A DNA stretch of 64,000 nt from Treponema sp. J25 (GCF_004343725.1 NZ_PTQW01000031.1:1-64000); one strand, 5' to 3'; shown: positions 49,191 through 58,970, counted from the stretch's first letter. A program made the numbers and translations. Notes: generated from the letters alone by a model not told the origin.

Positions 49191-50476
49191 GATTGTTCCT
49201 CCTCGAGCATACCGTCGGCAACCCGAATACCACTGGCCCAGGCGGCGGTGATGCCCCGACTTGTTCCTGCTCCATCGCCGGCCAAATACAGGTGGGGGAG
49301 GGCCCGGAAATAACGGGGGTCCTGGAAAACCGGTTTGTTGGCGTAGAGTTTTATTTCGGGATAGTACATTATGGTACTCGGATGAAGCACCCCCGGTACA
49401 ATCGTATCTAACAATTTCAGAGCCTTCCAGATGGACCTGAGGAATTTAGCGGGCATGACAAGACTAATATCGCCAGGGGTACAATCCGCAAGGGTTGGTT
49501 CGAAATCATAGAGGTCATGGTTAAAGGTATCCCGACTGGAACGTTTCCCTAAACGAAAATCTCCCACCCGTTGCATGAGGGGTTTGCCCCCACCGGCAAG
49601 CATTGCCTGGAGGCCGAGCATCTCCGCAAAGTCCTGGCCTGAAGCGAGGGGCTCGGTAAAATCGACGGTTCGCAGCATGGCAAAATTCACAAGGCCATTG
49701 GGCGCTCGTTGTTCTGACCAGGCATGGCCGTTTACGCTGTAGTACACCTCTCCATGGTGGGTTTCGTATCGTTCTTTTACTACGTGGGCAGAGCGGGAAT
49801 TAGTACAAAAGGTCCGTACCCGTTCTGGAAAGAGGAACTTGGGGTCATAATAATCCCGCACAATAGGGTAGCGCTCTTCCCGGGTTTCTATACGAATCCC
49901 GACGTCGATAGAATTGTCAGAGAAGGGTATGGCAAGCTTTTTCATAAGGTTCCTGAGAAAGTCAAAGCCACCCCGGCCAGGGGCCACGAGAAGCGAGCCA
50001 TATCGGGCTTCCCGTTTACTGGTCACTATTATGCGGGACGAAGCATCCACCTCTACAAGGGATTCTTCAAGGGCGATGTCTACTCCTTTTTGTTGGAGTT
50101 CTGCCATAAGATGCTGGATGAGTTTGAGCCCCCCATCGGTACCCAGGTGAGCCTGGGTGATTTCAAGGAGTTCTACCCCAATTTTCTGGGCCCGATACAT
50201 ATATGATGAAAGATTTTTTTTCTCCATCACCGGTGGTGAAAGAATTTCCATAACCCGGTGGAGATATGATTCGGCTAATTCTCGATCCCAGAACTCGGTA
50301 GGAAATCCGATAGGATAGGTAAAATTCATTTTACAATCGTTTCGCAGGCCCCCGGAAGAAACCTTAGCCTTATCGATGAGAAGGATCGATGCACTTTTTC
50401 GGCGTTTTACCAGTTCAAAGGCGGCTCCCAATCCCGCCGGGCCCGAACCGACGATGATATACTCGTAGCTGTCCAT
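49187..50476 (-). CDS. FAD-dependent oxidoreductase (COG2509 type)
   Basis: 429 residues. The N-terminal FAD motif GSGPAGLGAAFELVKRR and a C-terminal GDGAGTSRGITAAWASGI frame an uncharacterised dehydrogenase family common in anaerobes. Redox partner and substrate unknown. It is co-transcribed with rsmD (4-nt overlap). Confidence 0.85.
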   Translation of the reverse strand: MDSYEYIIVGSGPAGLGAAFELVKRRKSASILLIDKAKVSSGGLRNDCKMNFTYPIGFPTEFWDRELAESYLHRVMEILSPPVMEKKNLSSYMYRAQKIGVELLEITQAHLGTDGGLKLIQHLMAELQQKGVDIALEESLVEVDASSRIIVTSKREARYGSLLVAPGRGGFDFLRNLMKKLAIPFSDNSIDVGIRIETREERYPIVRDYYDPKFLFPERVRTFCTNSRSAHVVKERYETHHGEVYYSVNGHAWSEQRAPNGLVNFAMLRTVDFTEPLASGQDFAEMLGLQAMLAGGGKPLMQRVGDFRLGKRSSRDTFNHDLYDFEPTLADCTPGDISLVMPAKFLRSIWKALKLLDTIVPGVLHPSTIMYYPEIKLYANKPVFQDPRYFRALPHLYLAGDGAGTSRGITAAWASGIRVADGMLEEEQS

Positions 50477-50562
50477 ACCTTCATCATACCCTATAAGGGG
50501 AGTTTGTATCTATGGTTGATAGGGAGGGAGTAAAAACTTCCCAGGAAGGCCTTTTGCTGCTT

Positions 50563-51006
50563 TTACATGCCCCGTAATAATTCTTCCATTTCGGCGGAAC
50601 TTACCACCTGGATTTCTTCTGGGAATAGGTGCGGTTGGGCCAGTTGATTTTGAAATTGGGCGCGCCACTCTATTCGATGTTGGCGGAGGGTAACAAAACG
50701 ATCGCTAATGGGTATAAGAGATCGGGTAATCGGGGTGTTTCCTTCAAGTATCAGACCTAAAACCCTCGTAAAATATTCGTCGGTTTCGATAAGATTTTTT
50801 AATTGTTCTTCCCGGTCCACGAAACGATCGTTGGCAAGCAAAAAGTTTCCTATTTGATCGAGGGCGACCGTTATGGTGTCGATGGTAGTAACGAGATGTT
50901 CTGCAAAAAGATCCGCCGATATTTCCAACTGGCTTGTCTGTTCTATCAGCCGAATCAGACTATTGATAAAAAAAATGGTGTCTTCTATGTGTATTTTCTG
51001 AATCAT
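50563..51006 (-). CDS. Unrecognised helical protein
   Basis: 147 residues, mainly amphipathic helices (FAEHLVTTIDTITVALDQIG, LKNLIETDEYF), no signal peptide. I do not recognise a family. It is divergent from rpsF, whose promoter lies just upstream of this gene's start. Confidence 0.55.
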   Translation of the reverse strand: MIQKIHIEDTIFFINSLIRLIEQTSQLEISADLFAEHLVTTIDTITVALDQIGNFLLANDRFVDREEQLKNLIETDEYFTRVLGLILEGNTPITRSLIPISDRFVTLRQHRIEWRAQFQNQLAQPHLFPEEIQVVSSAEMEELLRGM

Positions 51007-51047
51007 AGGCCCTTCCTTCTAAGGTATCGGTATTCTCAAGTACAACC

Positions 51048-51076
51048 TTGACAGGATACCTATACAAGATTATACT
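51048..51076 (+). promoter_or_regulatory. Near-consensus promoter of the rpsF operon
   Basis: TTGACA (51048-51053), 17 bp, TATACT (51071-51076): among the strongest housekeeping promoters visible here. The transcript starts ~55 nt before rpsF. Confidence 0.85.
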
Positions 51077-51090
51077 TCCTTCGCCTCTTT

Positions 51091-51111
51091 ATCCACCCCC
51101 GGCGGGTGGAT
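51091..51111 (+). promoter_or_regulatory. rpsF leader hairpin, possible S6:S18 binding site
   Basis: ATCCACCC and GGGTGGAT form an 8-bp stem with loop CCGGC. A second small stem GTCC/GGAC (51120-51134) holds the AAGGAGG ribosome site. The known S6:S18 autoregulatory motif in rpsF leaders contains an exposed CCG, as here, and the operon includes both rpsF and rpsR; function not proven. Confidence 0.45.
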
Positions 51112-51137
51112 CATTCTAGAGTCCATAAGGAGGACCT

Positions 51138-51416
51138 ATGCGTCACTATGAACTTACGGTCATCTTCCCCCTGGAAGAAGACCAATATCGATCTGGTCGG
51201 GAACAAGTTATGGCCGACCTCGCGGCTCACCATGCCACGGTCGAAAAAACCGATGAAATGGGAGACCGGGATCTTGCCTATCCCATCAACAAGCGGAAGC
51301 GGGGACGCTACGTAGTATTTTACCTGCAGTTGGATCCAGCGCAGCTTACCGGCTTAGACAGGGCTTTTAAACTGAATCAGAATGTGGTGCGCTACTTATT
51401 TGTTAAAGTAGATTAA
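51138..51416 (+). CDS. rpsF: 30S ribosomal protein S6
   Basis: 92 residues (MRHYELTVIFPLEEDQY to RYLFVKVD). Binds S18 and 16S rRNA. First gene of the rpsF-ssb-rpsR-membrane protein-rplI-dnaB run. The ribosome site AAGGAGG is 6 nt upstream. Confidence 0.97.
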   Translation: MRHYELTVIFPLEEDQYRSGREQVMADLAAHHATVEKTDEMGDRDLAYPINKRKRGRYVVFYLQLDPAQLTGLDRAFKLNQNVVRYLFVKVD

Positions 51417-51431
51417 TAAGGAAACAAAAGT

Positions 51432-51875
51432 ATGGCCGATGTGAACCATGTTATTCTGATTGGACGGCTTACCCGGGATGCGGAACTGAAATATACTCCG
51501 AATGGGCAGGCGGTGTGTAAGTTTTCCCTGGCGGTCAATCGTCGCCGAAAAAATGGAGAACAATGGGTAGATGAACCTAATTTTTTTGATATTGTTCTGT
51601 GGGGACGGCAGGGAGAAACCCTTACCCCTTACCTGATAAAGGGAAAGCAAGTTGCCGTAGAGGGAGAGCTCCGACAGGATAAATGGGAACAGGATGGTCA
51701 AAGTCGTTCACGGGTGGAAATCTTGGCAAACAATATTCAACTGTTAGGCGGCGGAACAGGGGCAGGAGGTTCTGCGCCATCCGCTCCGGGCCGCCAGGAT
51801 GCATCCCAGGGAAGAGGCCCTTCAGCAATGAACGGCCCTGAGGATGATTCCTTTGTCGATGATATTCCATTCTAA
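51432..51875 (+). CDS. ssb: Single-stranded DNA-binding protein
   Basis: 147 residues. OB fold (VNHVILIGRLTRDAELKYTP), Gly/Pro-rich linker, and the acidic tip DSFVDDIPF that contacts repair and replication partners. Between rpsF and rpsR as in many bacteria. Confidence 0.97.
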   Translation: MADVNHVILIGRLTRDAELKYTPNGQAVCKFSLAVNRRRKNGEQWVDEPNFFDIVLWGRQGETLTPYLIKGKQVAVEGELRQDKWEQDGQSRSRVEILANNIQLLGGGTGAGGSAPSAPGRQDASQGRGPSAMNGPEDDSFVDDIPF

Positions 51876-51895
51876 ACTGAAAAGAAGATGGGTAT

Positions 51896-51944
51896 GACAG
51901 GGGCACGGATCACCCAAATTGAAAGGTCCCCAGATATGCCTGTC
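51896..51944 (+). other. Stem between ssb and rpsR
   Basis: GACAGG (51896-51901) can pair with CCTGTC (51939-51944), with GGGG/CCCC adding a second possible helix. There is no T tract, so it is not a terminator; it might be part of ribosomal-protein control. Weak evidence. Confidence 0.3.
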
Positions 51945-51984
51945 TACGTTGATTGCTAGTACCTAAGATGAGAAGGAGTAATCC

Positions 51985-52296
51985 ATGGCTGATGAAATGA
52001 TGAATGAAGAGGTAAAAGTAGAGCCCGCTGCTGATATGGGCAGTCGAGAAGGGGATGATAAAAGCGGGCGGAATCCAAAAGGGAAAATATATTTTAAGAA
52101 GAAGGTGTGCAAATTCTGCGCCCAGAAAGCCGCTATCGATTATAAAGATGCGGATACCCTTCGTCGGTATACCACAGAACGGGGTAAGATTTTGCCCCGC
52201 CGTATTACTGGTACCTGTGCAAAACATCAGCGGGAGCTTTCTACGGCCATTAAACGGGCCCGTATTTTAGCGTTGCTTCCGTTTGTAGCGGACTAA
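51985..52296 (+). CDS. rpsR: 30S ribosomal protein S18, zinc-ribbon form
   Basis: 103 residues. [12 protein letters not shown] and AKHQ give the Cys set of the zinc-binding (C+) S18 type. An acidic N-terminal extension of ~30 residues precedes the conserved core. The ribosome site GAAGGAG is 7 nt upstream. Confidence 0.95.
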   Translation: MADEMMNEEVKVEPAADMGSREGDDKSGRNPKGKIYFKKKVCKFCAQKAAIDYKDADTLRRYTTERGKILPRRITGTCAKHQRELSTAIKRARILALLPFVAD

Positions 52297-52354
52297 TCAG
52301 ATAATTAAACGGCAGGGGTGATTTGCGAAATCCCTGCCAAAGAGACCCTAAGTA

Positions 52355-53365
52355 ATGAATACAAAGTGGCGGCCCTTCCTGCAGAAGGTGGTACAGGGAG
52401 GGGGTATTGCGATTGTAGGAGCGGGGCTTTCTCTGTTTTTGATGGGAAGTGGCCTGTTAAGTCCCTTTTATCTTCTTCCTTTTGGGGTGGTGGCATACCG
52501 CTTTTCTCCCAAGGTAAGTTGGATAAGCTGGGGAGTGGCCTCTCTGTTGCACCTGGCCTTAGGCATAAAGGGCGGATTTCCCCTTTCGATAGGTAGTACA
52601 GCCTTCTATTGGGAATTACTCTATTTTGGGATTCTTTCGGCATCTTTTGTGGTGATGGTGCTACCGGGAATGTCGGTGCGCACCTTATATCGCTTCCTGG
52701 GAGGAGCCCTGATTAGCTCGGTGGTTTTTCTTGGGTTGCTCCAGGTTTCTTCTGGGAAAGGAGAGCAAAGCCTTATTCAACAGGTGGTTCAGGAGGTTCT
52801 CAGGCTGTACGAAGAAACGGCGACGATCGATGGTGAGGCCTCCCTTGGAGAAAGCCTGGTCGAAAAAAAAGAGGAAATAGCCACCTTTATATGGTATCTA
52901 TTGCTGTATGGGGGGGCCCTGGTAGGGCATCTGATACTGGTAAGTGTAAACTACTTTTTGGCCCGTTTTTTTGATCGATCATCCTCTCCCAAGGGTGCGG
53001 TGTTTATCGGCCGTTTTACGGTACCCCCAGGGTTTATCTGGTTACTGTCCCTCTCGCTTCTTTTGTTAGTGCTGGGGGCCTTTTTTAACGTGTCGGTACT
53101 CCAGATTGCTGGAGGCAATGGGATTGTGGTAGGAGGGTTTGTGTATCTGGTACAGGGGATGGGAATATTGGTGTACCTGTCTTCTCACCCTGCTTTTCCT
53201 GGATTTCTCAGGACCCTCGGAACAGTCCTTTTTTTAGTAGCCCTTTTTATACCGGGAATTAACGTGATACCCCTGGGAATTTGTATAATTCTGGGTATTG
53301 CGGAAACCTGGGTACCCCTGCGGGTACCTTATACTACGGGATCATCCTCTACTCCGGGGATGTGA
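52355..53365 (+). CDS. DUF2232-type (YybS-like) membrane protein
   Basis: 336 residues with about eight hydrophobic segments. The position between rpsR and rplI matches the YybS-type membrane protein in many genomes; its function is unknown, with a transporter suspected. Family assignment rests on context and topology more than on motifs. Confidence 0.65.
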   Translation: MNTKWRPFLQKVVQGGGIAIVGAGLSLFLMGSGLLSPFYLLPFGVVAYRFSPKVSWISWGVASLLHLALGIKGGFPLSIGSTAFYWELLYFGILSASFVVMVLPGMSVRTLYRFLGGALISSVVFLGLLQVSSGKGEQSLIQQVVQEVLRLYEETATIDGEASLGESLVEKKEEIATFIWYLLLYGGALVGHLILVSVNYFLARFFDRSSSPKGAVFIGRFTVPPGFIWLLSLSLLLLVLGAFFNVSVLQIAGGNGIVVGGFVYLVQGMGILVYLSSHPAFPGFLRTLGTVLFLVALFIPGINVIPLGICIILGIAETWVPLRVPYTTGSSSTPGM

Positions 53366-53412
53366 ATAGGGAATTTCTCTATTCTGGGTCCTAACATTTA
53401 TAAGGAGCTTGT

Positions 53413-53994
53413 ATGAAGGTCATTCTGAACAAGGATGTCCATCCCCTCGGCGAAGAGGGCGATGTGCGAGATGTAGCCCGGGGCTATGCTCGCAATTATT
53501 TGTTTCCTCGGGGGCTCGCATTACCCTATACCGAGCGAAATCTGAAACTGTTTGAGGCCCGCCGCGAAGAGATTGAAAAACGGAAGGCGGAAAAACGGCA
53601 GAATGCGGCAAGCCTTAAAGAACGGCTTGAAAGCCTGGAACTGGTACTTTCTATGCCGGCAGGGGCTAACGGAAAACTCTATGGGGCGGTGACGAACCAG
53701 ACCATTGCGGATGAGCTTGCCCGCCAGGGTTTCCAGATTGAACGGAAAAAGATTGAAGTCCCGGGAAATCATATTAAGAGTGTCGGAAAGTACAAGGTTA
53801 CGGTACGGCTCTATGAAAATGCTTCGGCAGAACTTACGGTTCTGGTCCAGGCCCACATAGAGGAAAAAACCGAAGAACCCAAGACAACCCACAGCAAGCA
53901 GCGCCATCAGCGTTCTTCCCGGGCTCCCGAAACAAAGGAGACCTCGGGAGATACGGCGGCTCCTGCTGAGGCGAGCCAGGAAAAAACTGAATAA
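53413..53994 (+). CDS. rplI: 50S ribosomal protein L9, long form
   Basis: 193 residues. It starts MKVILNKDVHPLGEEGDVRDV and has the GYARNYLFPRGLA block. About 45 extra Lys/Thr/Ala/Glu-rich residues extend the C-terminus beyond the usual ~150. The ribosome site AAGGAG is 7 nt upstream. Confidence 0.95.
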   Translation: MKVILNKDVHPLGEEGDVRDVARGYARNYLFPRGLALPYTERNLKLFEARREEIEKRKAEKRQNAASLKERLESLELVLSMPAGANGKLYGAVTNQTIADELARQGFQIERKKIEVPGNHIKSVGKYKVTVRLYENASAELTVLVQAHIEEKTEEPKTTHSKQRHQRSSRAPETKETSGDTAAPAEASQEKTE

Positions 53995-54011
53995 AGAGGG
54001 GTAGGTACGCC

Positions 54012-55343
54012 GTGGCAATGCGAGATAAAATTCCTCCTCATAATGAGGAGGCTGAGCAGGCTACCCTTGGGGCACTGCTGTTAGATGAAAATGCTATTGC
54101 AACGGCTATCCGCTACCTCAGACCCGACGATTTTTACAGTAATGCGAATCGTCGGGTCTATCGAGCCATTTTGAACCTCTTTAACCAGGGACAAAAGGCA
54201 GACATCATTACAGTCACGGAAGAGTTAAAAAAGCAAGGAGAATTAGAACAGGCAGGAGGGGCGGCCTATGTGGCATCCCTTCCGAACCTGGTGCCTACCA
54301 GTGCGAATATCGAGTATTATGCCCGGCTCGTGCAAGATTGTGCCATTCGGCGCTCCCTTATTCGTATTTCGACGGATATTTCAGCGAAATCCTATGATGA
54401 GGGAGAGGATTCTCGCCTTTTGGTAGAAGAAGCCCAGCGCCAGATTTTTGAGCTTACCGATGATCGACAAACCCTGAGTTTTAAAAGTGCAAAGGAAATC
54501 ATTCCTAAGGCCATCGAGGCTATAGAAAAACTCTACTATACGAAAGAAGCCTTTACCGGTATTCCTTCGGGGCTGTCTGACCTGGATGCCATGACAAGCG
54601 GTTTTCAAAAGTCGGAGCTTATCATCATCGGAGCCCGACCTTCGGTGGGGAAAACCGCCCTTGCCCTTACGATGGCAGCCCATACGAGTATCAAATTGAA
54701 AATTCCCACCGCCTTTTTTACCCTCGAAATGTCGGACCTGGCCCTGATGCAACGACTTATTTCAGCGGAAGCCCGCATAGAGTCGGAGAAAATCAGAACA
54801 GGGATGCTCAAACCCAGTGATTTTCAGAGTTTGATGGAGGCCGCCGGTCGTATCTATGATGCTCCTCTGTACGTTGTGGACATGCCTAATATGAAGCTCC
54901 TGGATCTTCGGGCCCAGGCCCGGCGACTTCGGGCGCAACAAAAGGTAGAAATCATATTTATCGATTATCTTACCCTCATTACCTCTGAAAACTATCAACT
55001 CCCCCGGCATGAACAGATTGCAGAAATTTCCCGGTCCTTAAAGAGTCTGGCCCGGGAACTGGATATTCCCATCGTGGCCCTTTCTCAGGTACGCCGGGAT
55101 GCGGAGGGGAAACGGCCAACCCTGTCGGATATTCGGGAGTCCGGCTCCATCGAACAGGATGCGGATGTGGTGATGTTTCTGCATCGGGAACGGGAAACGG
55201 AAAAACGCCCCGATGCGGAGCGTTCCCGGGCCATTACCACGGAACTTATCGTCGCCAAACAACGCAATGGTCCGGTAGGTACCGTAGAAATTGTATTCCT
55301 TCCGAGTTACACAAAATTTGAAAATTTAACTCGAAGTGCCTAA
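54012..55343 (+). CDS. dnaB: Replicative DNA helicase DnaB
   Basis: 443 residues. PPHNEEAEQATLGALLLDE is the N-terminal domain. Walker A is GARPSVGKTALAL, with IFIDYLTLI as Walker B, and the C-terminal RecA fold is complete. No intein. Starts are GTG 54012 or ATG 54018. Confidence 0.97.
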   Translation: MAMRDKIPPHNEEAEQATLGALLLDENAIATAIRYLRPDDFYSNANRRVYRAILNLFNQGQKADIITVTEELKKQGELEQAGGAAYVASLPNLVPTSANIEYYARLVQDCAIRRSLIRISTDISAKSYDEGEDSRLLVEEAQRQIFELTDDRQTLSFKSAKEIIPKAIEAIEKLYYTKEAFTGIPSGLSDLDAMTSGFQKSELIIIGARPSVGKTALALTMAAHTSIKLKIPTAFFTLEMSDLALMQRLISAEARIESEKIRTGMLKPSDFQSLMEAAGRIYDAPLYVVDMPNMKLLDLRAQARRLRAQQKVEIIFIDYLTLITSENYQLPRHEQIAEISRSLKSLARELDIPIVALSQVRRDAEGKRPTLSDIRESGSIEQDADVVMFLHRERETEKRPDAERSRAITTELIVAKQRNGPVGTVEIVFLPSYTKFENLTRSA

Positions 55344-55352
55344 AATACTGTT

Positions 55353-55649
55353 ATGGGATTTAAAGATCAATACGACTTTGAACAACTGGTAAATGAAGCG
55401 GAACGGCTCGTGATTGATGAACTGGAACGCCAACTGGATGCGCTTTCTGAGCCAGTTTGTCGCTGCGAAGATTGTGTGCTTGACATGGCTACCCTCGCGT
55501 TAAATGCGGTAAAACCGCTGTATCGGGTCTCGCTCCTTGGTTCTTTGTATGCGGCCCACGCAATGGATGAAGCATCCTACGCCGAAAGTCTCCGAAAGGC
55601 CGTTGCCGCGGCAATCCAAAGGGTGCGGGAAAACCCCTCCCACGATTAA
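55353..55649 (+). CDS. Late-competence ComFB-like protein
   Basis: 98 residues matching the small ComFB type: DEL-rich helix, then VCRCEDCVLDMATLALNAVKP with paired Cys, as in comFB proteins of Bacillus and spirochaetes. Function unclear; co-transcribed with dnaB (9-nt gap). Confidence 0.75.
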   Translation: MGFKDQYDFEQLVNEAERLVIDELERQLDALSEPVCRCEDCVLDMATLALNAVKPLYRVSLLGSLYAAHAMDEASYAESLRKAVAAAIQRVRENPSHD

Positions 55650-55814
55650 GGGAATACCCTTCCTCTTTGGAGGTAGCCGCTGCGTTTCGTTTTTTCAGGC
55701 CCTGAAGCTTCATTGTATCCAGGGACGTTCTTCCGCATCAGAAGCCGGTGAGCGTTTTGGTACTATGGGGGGGGACCGGTAGACTTCCTGATGCCCCAAA
55801 AAGTGTCAATCCCC

Positions 55815-56444
55815 TTACTCTATCTCTGGCCGTAGCAGGTTCTGTACCGAAAGATAGGGCCCAAAGCGGAGGGAAGGGAAGGGTTCTGCCTGCGGGTTTG
55901 TCTCGTATTCGGTAAGAGTTTTTTCATAAATTCGGTAGGGAAGTATGGTAACCGCTACTTCATCGGCTTTAAGACCATGGATATGGAATTCAAGCTGATC
56001 GCCGTTTTTCCCGGAAAACCAGGCAGAAAGTTCTGCCTGGGGATTCGCCTCATCCGCTTTCAGGAGCAAATAGTATTTGATAGCTTCGATGATGAGGGGA
56101 TCCAGTCCTGCATGGACTACCATGATTCGATCGATTGCCTCGGGGTATCCAATAACCAGTTCTGAATCTTCCATGAGGGGATACCCTCCCTTTTTGTATT
56201 TTAGGTAAAAGGAGGAACGATCAAACTCAGGGATCACCTGGAGCCTTAGGCGATGACTGGGCCATTCGATGATAATCGGAAACTCAGGCTTAAGACGGGT
56301 ATCACAGGAAGGACACACCACCGTAAGAAAGGTCCCCTGATACAATTCATCGATGCGACCTTTTTCTGTATCCAGGTTAATTTTTTCCGGTATTTCCACA
56401 TTAAAAACATACTCACATTGACAGGTAATCTGATGCTGCGCCAT
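55815..56444 (-). CDS. CpXC-domain protein
   Basis: 209 residues. Paired cysteines CQCEY near the start and CPSCDTRL near residue 50 give the CpXC zinc-ribbon-like pattern, followed by a mostly beta C-terminal half. No signal peptide. The CpXC family has no settled function. It lies 11 nt after rseP's stop in sense order. Confidence 0.72.
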   Translation of the reverse strand: MAQHQITCQCEYVFNVEIPEKINLDTEKGRIDELYQGTFLTVVCPSCDTRLKPEFPIIIEWPSHRLRLQVIPEFDRSSFYLKYKKGGYPLMEDSELVIGYPEAIDRIMVVHAGLDPLIIEAIKYYLLLKADEANPQAELSAWFSGKNGDQLEFHIHGLKADEVAVTILPYRIYEKTLTEYETNPQAEPFPSLRFGPYLSVQNLLRPEIE

Positions 56445-56455
56445 AGATCCTCCTT

Positions 56456-57811
56456 TTATTGCTTAAATAAAAATGCCACATCTCCAAAGAGAGAAAAAAT
56501 CAAAAGGGTGAAAATAAATAAGGTCCCAAGCATCTGAAAGGCATAGACAAGTTTTGGATGCAGGGGTTTACGAAAAATTCCCTCGATAAGAAACAGTACG
56601 AAAAGACCCCCATCGAGGGCAGGAATGGGGAGCAAGTTCATGATGGCGAGGGATATAGATATAAGAGCAAGGAAGCTTGCCACCGATATGAATGCCGTTT
56701 CAAACCCTTCGCCGATACTTTCGGTGGCCACGTCTCCTACCATGTAGGTAATGCGAACAGGACCAGAAAGGGCCTTGCTTAAATCCACCCCCCTAAAGAG
56801 AATCGCGAGACTTTTTACAGAAACCTGTAGGGTTTTTATCGTTTCGGTGGTTCCCCGCCACAGGGCTTCTGCTACATTGGAAGCCCTCTTTCGGTACCGA
56901 AGGCCTTCAAAACTGATGCCTATATTGGGATTCCCTCCTTCATCATAGGAGAGGACCAGTTCTTTTGTCAGGATAGTTCCATTTCGTTCAATAGTAAGGG
57001 GAAGCACTTCAGGCTTGTTTTTTAGTATACGATAAAGAGCCGCAGAATAGGGAAGCGGTTCCCCTGCGGCTTGCAGGATACGGTCCCCTTTTTGTAATCC
57101 CCCAATAGCCGCAGCACTGTGGGCTGCCACAGCAGCAATCCGCGGTTCCCCCCAGAAGTAGATCCCAATTTTCCCAGACCCTGTGGCGGGATCTAGCTGG
57201 GGTGTTATCTGATAGGTAAACACCGAACCCTCTCGCTCTACGGTAAAATTCAAGGTTTTTCCTGGATTTGTGGAAACCCACTCCTGAATGTCCAGGGCAT
57301 TGGTAACGGTTTTCCCATTTATGGCAGTGATGCGATCGCCCGTTTTAAGACCCGCCTGGTTTGCCGGATAGTCGTTTTTTTGGTCAATATCAGAAGCGAG
57401 CACAATCCGGTTATCCATGGTATGGACAGTGAATCCAATACCCCACACTATAGAAAGCAAACATACTGCAAAAAGGGCGTTAAAAAAGGGTCCCGCCAGG
57501 GCCACAATAATTCTTCGCCAGGGAGAGGCTCCATAAAAGCTTCCTGTTTCTCGCGGGATGTGAGAGAGGTCGTGGGTAAGGGCCTCTTTAAACTCATCTT
57601 CCCCCTTCATTTTGCAGTATCCACCGACGGGAAAAACTCCAATTCGATATTCAACCTGACCAATTTTCCGTTTCCATAGGGGTTTTCCCCACCCGATGGA
57701 AAAAGCCTCCACATCGATTCCCACAAGCCGGGCCGCTAAGAAGTGGCCCAACTCATGAACAAAGACTACGATTCCGAGTCCCACCAGACCGACTAAAATC
57801 TTCACTATCAT
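56456..57811 (-). CDS. rseP: Intramembrane zinc protease RseP (site-2 protease)
   Basis: 451 residues. HELGH at residues 19-23 is the zinc site, LPIPALDGG the second metal motif near the C-terminus. Two PDZ domains lie between (DRITAINGKTV; GDRILQAAGEPL). I use the ATG at 57811, after AAGGAG, rather than an in-frame upstream start at 57898 inside dxr. Cleaves anti-sigma factors or signal-peptide remnants in the membrane. Confidence 0.92.
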   Translation of the reverse strand: MIVKILVGLVGLGIVVFVHELGHFLAARLVGIDVEAFSIGWGKPLWKRKIGQVEYRIGVFPVGGYCKMKGEDEFKEALTHDLSHIPRETGSFYGASPWRRIIVALAGPFFNALFAVCLLSIVWGIGFTVHTMDNRIVLASDIDQKNDYPANQAGLKTGDRITAINGKTVTNALDIQEWVSTNPGKTLNFTVEREGSVFTYQITPQLDPATGSGKIGIYFWGEPRIAAVAAHSAAAIGGLQKGDRILQAAGEPLPYSAALYRILKNKPEVLPLTIERNGTILTKELVLSYDEGGNPNIGISFEGLRYRKRASNVAEALWRGTTETIKTLQVSVKSLAILFRGVDLSKALSGPVRITYMVGDVATESIGEGFETAFISVASFLALISISLAIMNLLPIPALDGGLFVLFLIEGIFRKPLHPKLVYAFQMLGTLFIFTLLIFSLFGDVAFLFKQ

Positions 57812-57824
57812 GAAAAGGCACTCC

Positions 57825-58970
57825 TTATTTCTCGGATATTTTTTGTGAGAAGGTGAATGCAAGATCCCGTGCCTTCTGGTCAGCATCGAGGATATCATCT
57901 AAATTAGTGTCACAACCAATCCAGTCTCGCTGTAAAATTTCTTCAGTAAGGGCAGGAATGTCGATGAACCGGAGGGCCCCCTTCACAAAGAGTTCTACCG
58001 CCACTTCATTTGCCGCGTTATATACCGCAGGATACACCCCTCCCTTACGAATAGCCTCGTAAGCAAGGGAAAGCATGGGGAATTTGTGGATATCCGGTGC
58101 TTCGAAGGTTAATGTTTCAAAGGGAATTTCAAGCCGTCCAAAGGGATTCTGCTCATGGGATGGCCAGAAAAGGGCGTTATGAATGGGAAGTCGCATATCC
58201 GGCTGGGATAATTGGGCATACAGAGCTCCATCAGAAAGCCGGATAAGGGAATGAACGATGCTTTGAGGATGAACCACCACTTTGATCTTTTCAGGGGGCA
58301 TCGCAAAAAGCCGCACCGCTTCAATAACTTCAAGGCCCTTATTGGCAAGACTGGCCGAATCAATAGTAATTTTTCCACCCATTTTCCATGTGGGATGATT
58401 AAGGGCTTCCTGGGCAGTGATTTTGGCTAGTTCTTCTTTGGCGTAGCTGCGAAAGGGCCCACCGGAGGCGGTAAGAATCAATTCTTCCACCCGCTCTTTC
58501 CCATGGGCATTCACCAGATGAAACAGGGCCGAGTGTTCCGAATCGACGGGGAGGATGGCCACTCCCTGACGGCGGGCCTGATCAAACACCAGGGGGCCTG
58601 CCATGACGAGGGTTTCCTTGTTTGCCAGGGCAAGGGTAGCCCCTGCTTCAATGGCTTTTAAAGAAGGGAGGAGACCCGCAGCTCCAGCAATGCCATTTAC
58701 GACGATATCAGGGTGACTTTCGTTAATTGCAGAAAGAAGTCCCTCTTGACCAAAGAATTGAATGGCCGCTCGTTTTGAATTACTAGGAGAAGACCCAGAA
58801 AGAGCAAGAAGCGCATCGGGAAAATCCTTCCCTATCCGCAGTAGCCCTTCCTCATCCCGATGGCTCGAAAGAAGAACCACCGAAAAAAAATCAGGGTGGG
58901 CCCTAATTACATCAAGGGCGTTTTTCCCTATGGAGCCGGTAGCTCCTAGAATAGCAACCCTTTTTTTCAT
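57825..58970 (-). CDS. dxr: 1-deoxy-D-xylulose-5-phosphate reductoisomerase
   Basis: 381 residues. NADPH motif ILGATGSIGKNALDVI and the DXP/fosmidomycin loop ASGGPFRSY are intact. Second enzyme of the MEP isoprenoid pathway; uppS nearby uses the product. The ATG has AGGAG upstream. Confidence 0.96.
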   Translation of the reverse strand: MKKRVAILGATGSIGKNALDVIRAHPDFFSVVLLSSHRDEEGLLRIGKDFPDALLALSGSSPSNSKRAAIQFFGQEGLLSAINESHPDIVVNGIAGAAGLLPSLKAIEAGATLALANKETLVMAGPLVFDQARRQGVAILPVDSEHSALFHLVNAHGKERVEELILTASGGPFRSYAKEELAKITAQEALNHPTWKMGGKITIDSASLANKGLEVIEAVRLFAMPPEKIKVVVHPQSIVHSLIRLSDGALYAQLSQPDMRLPIHNALFWPSHEQNPFGRLEIPFETLTFEAPDIHKFPMLSLAYEAIRKGGVYPAVYNAANEVAVELFVKGALRFIDIPALTEEILQRDWIGCDTNLDDILDADQKARDLAFTFSQKISEK

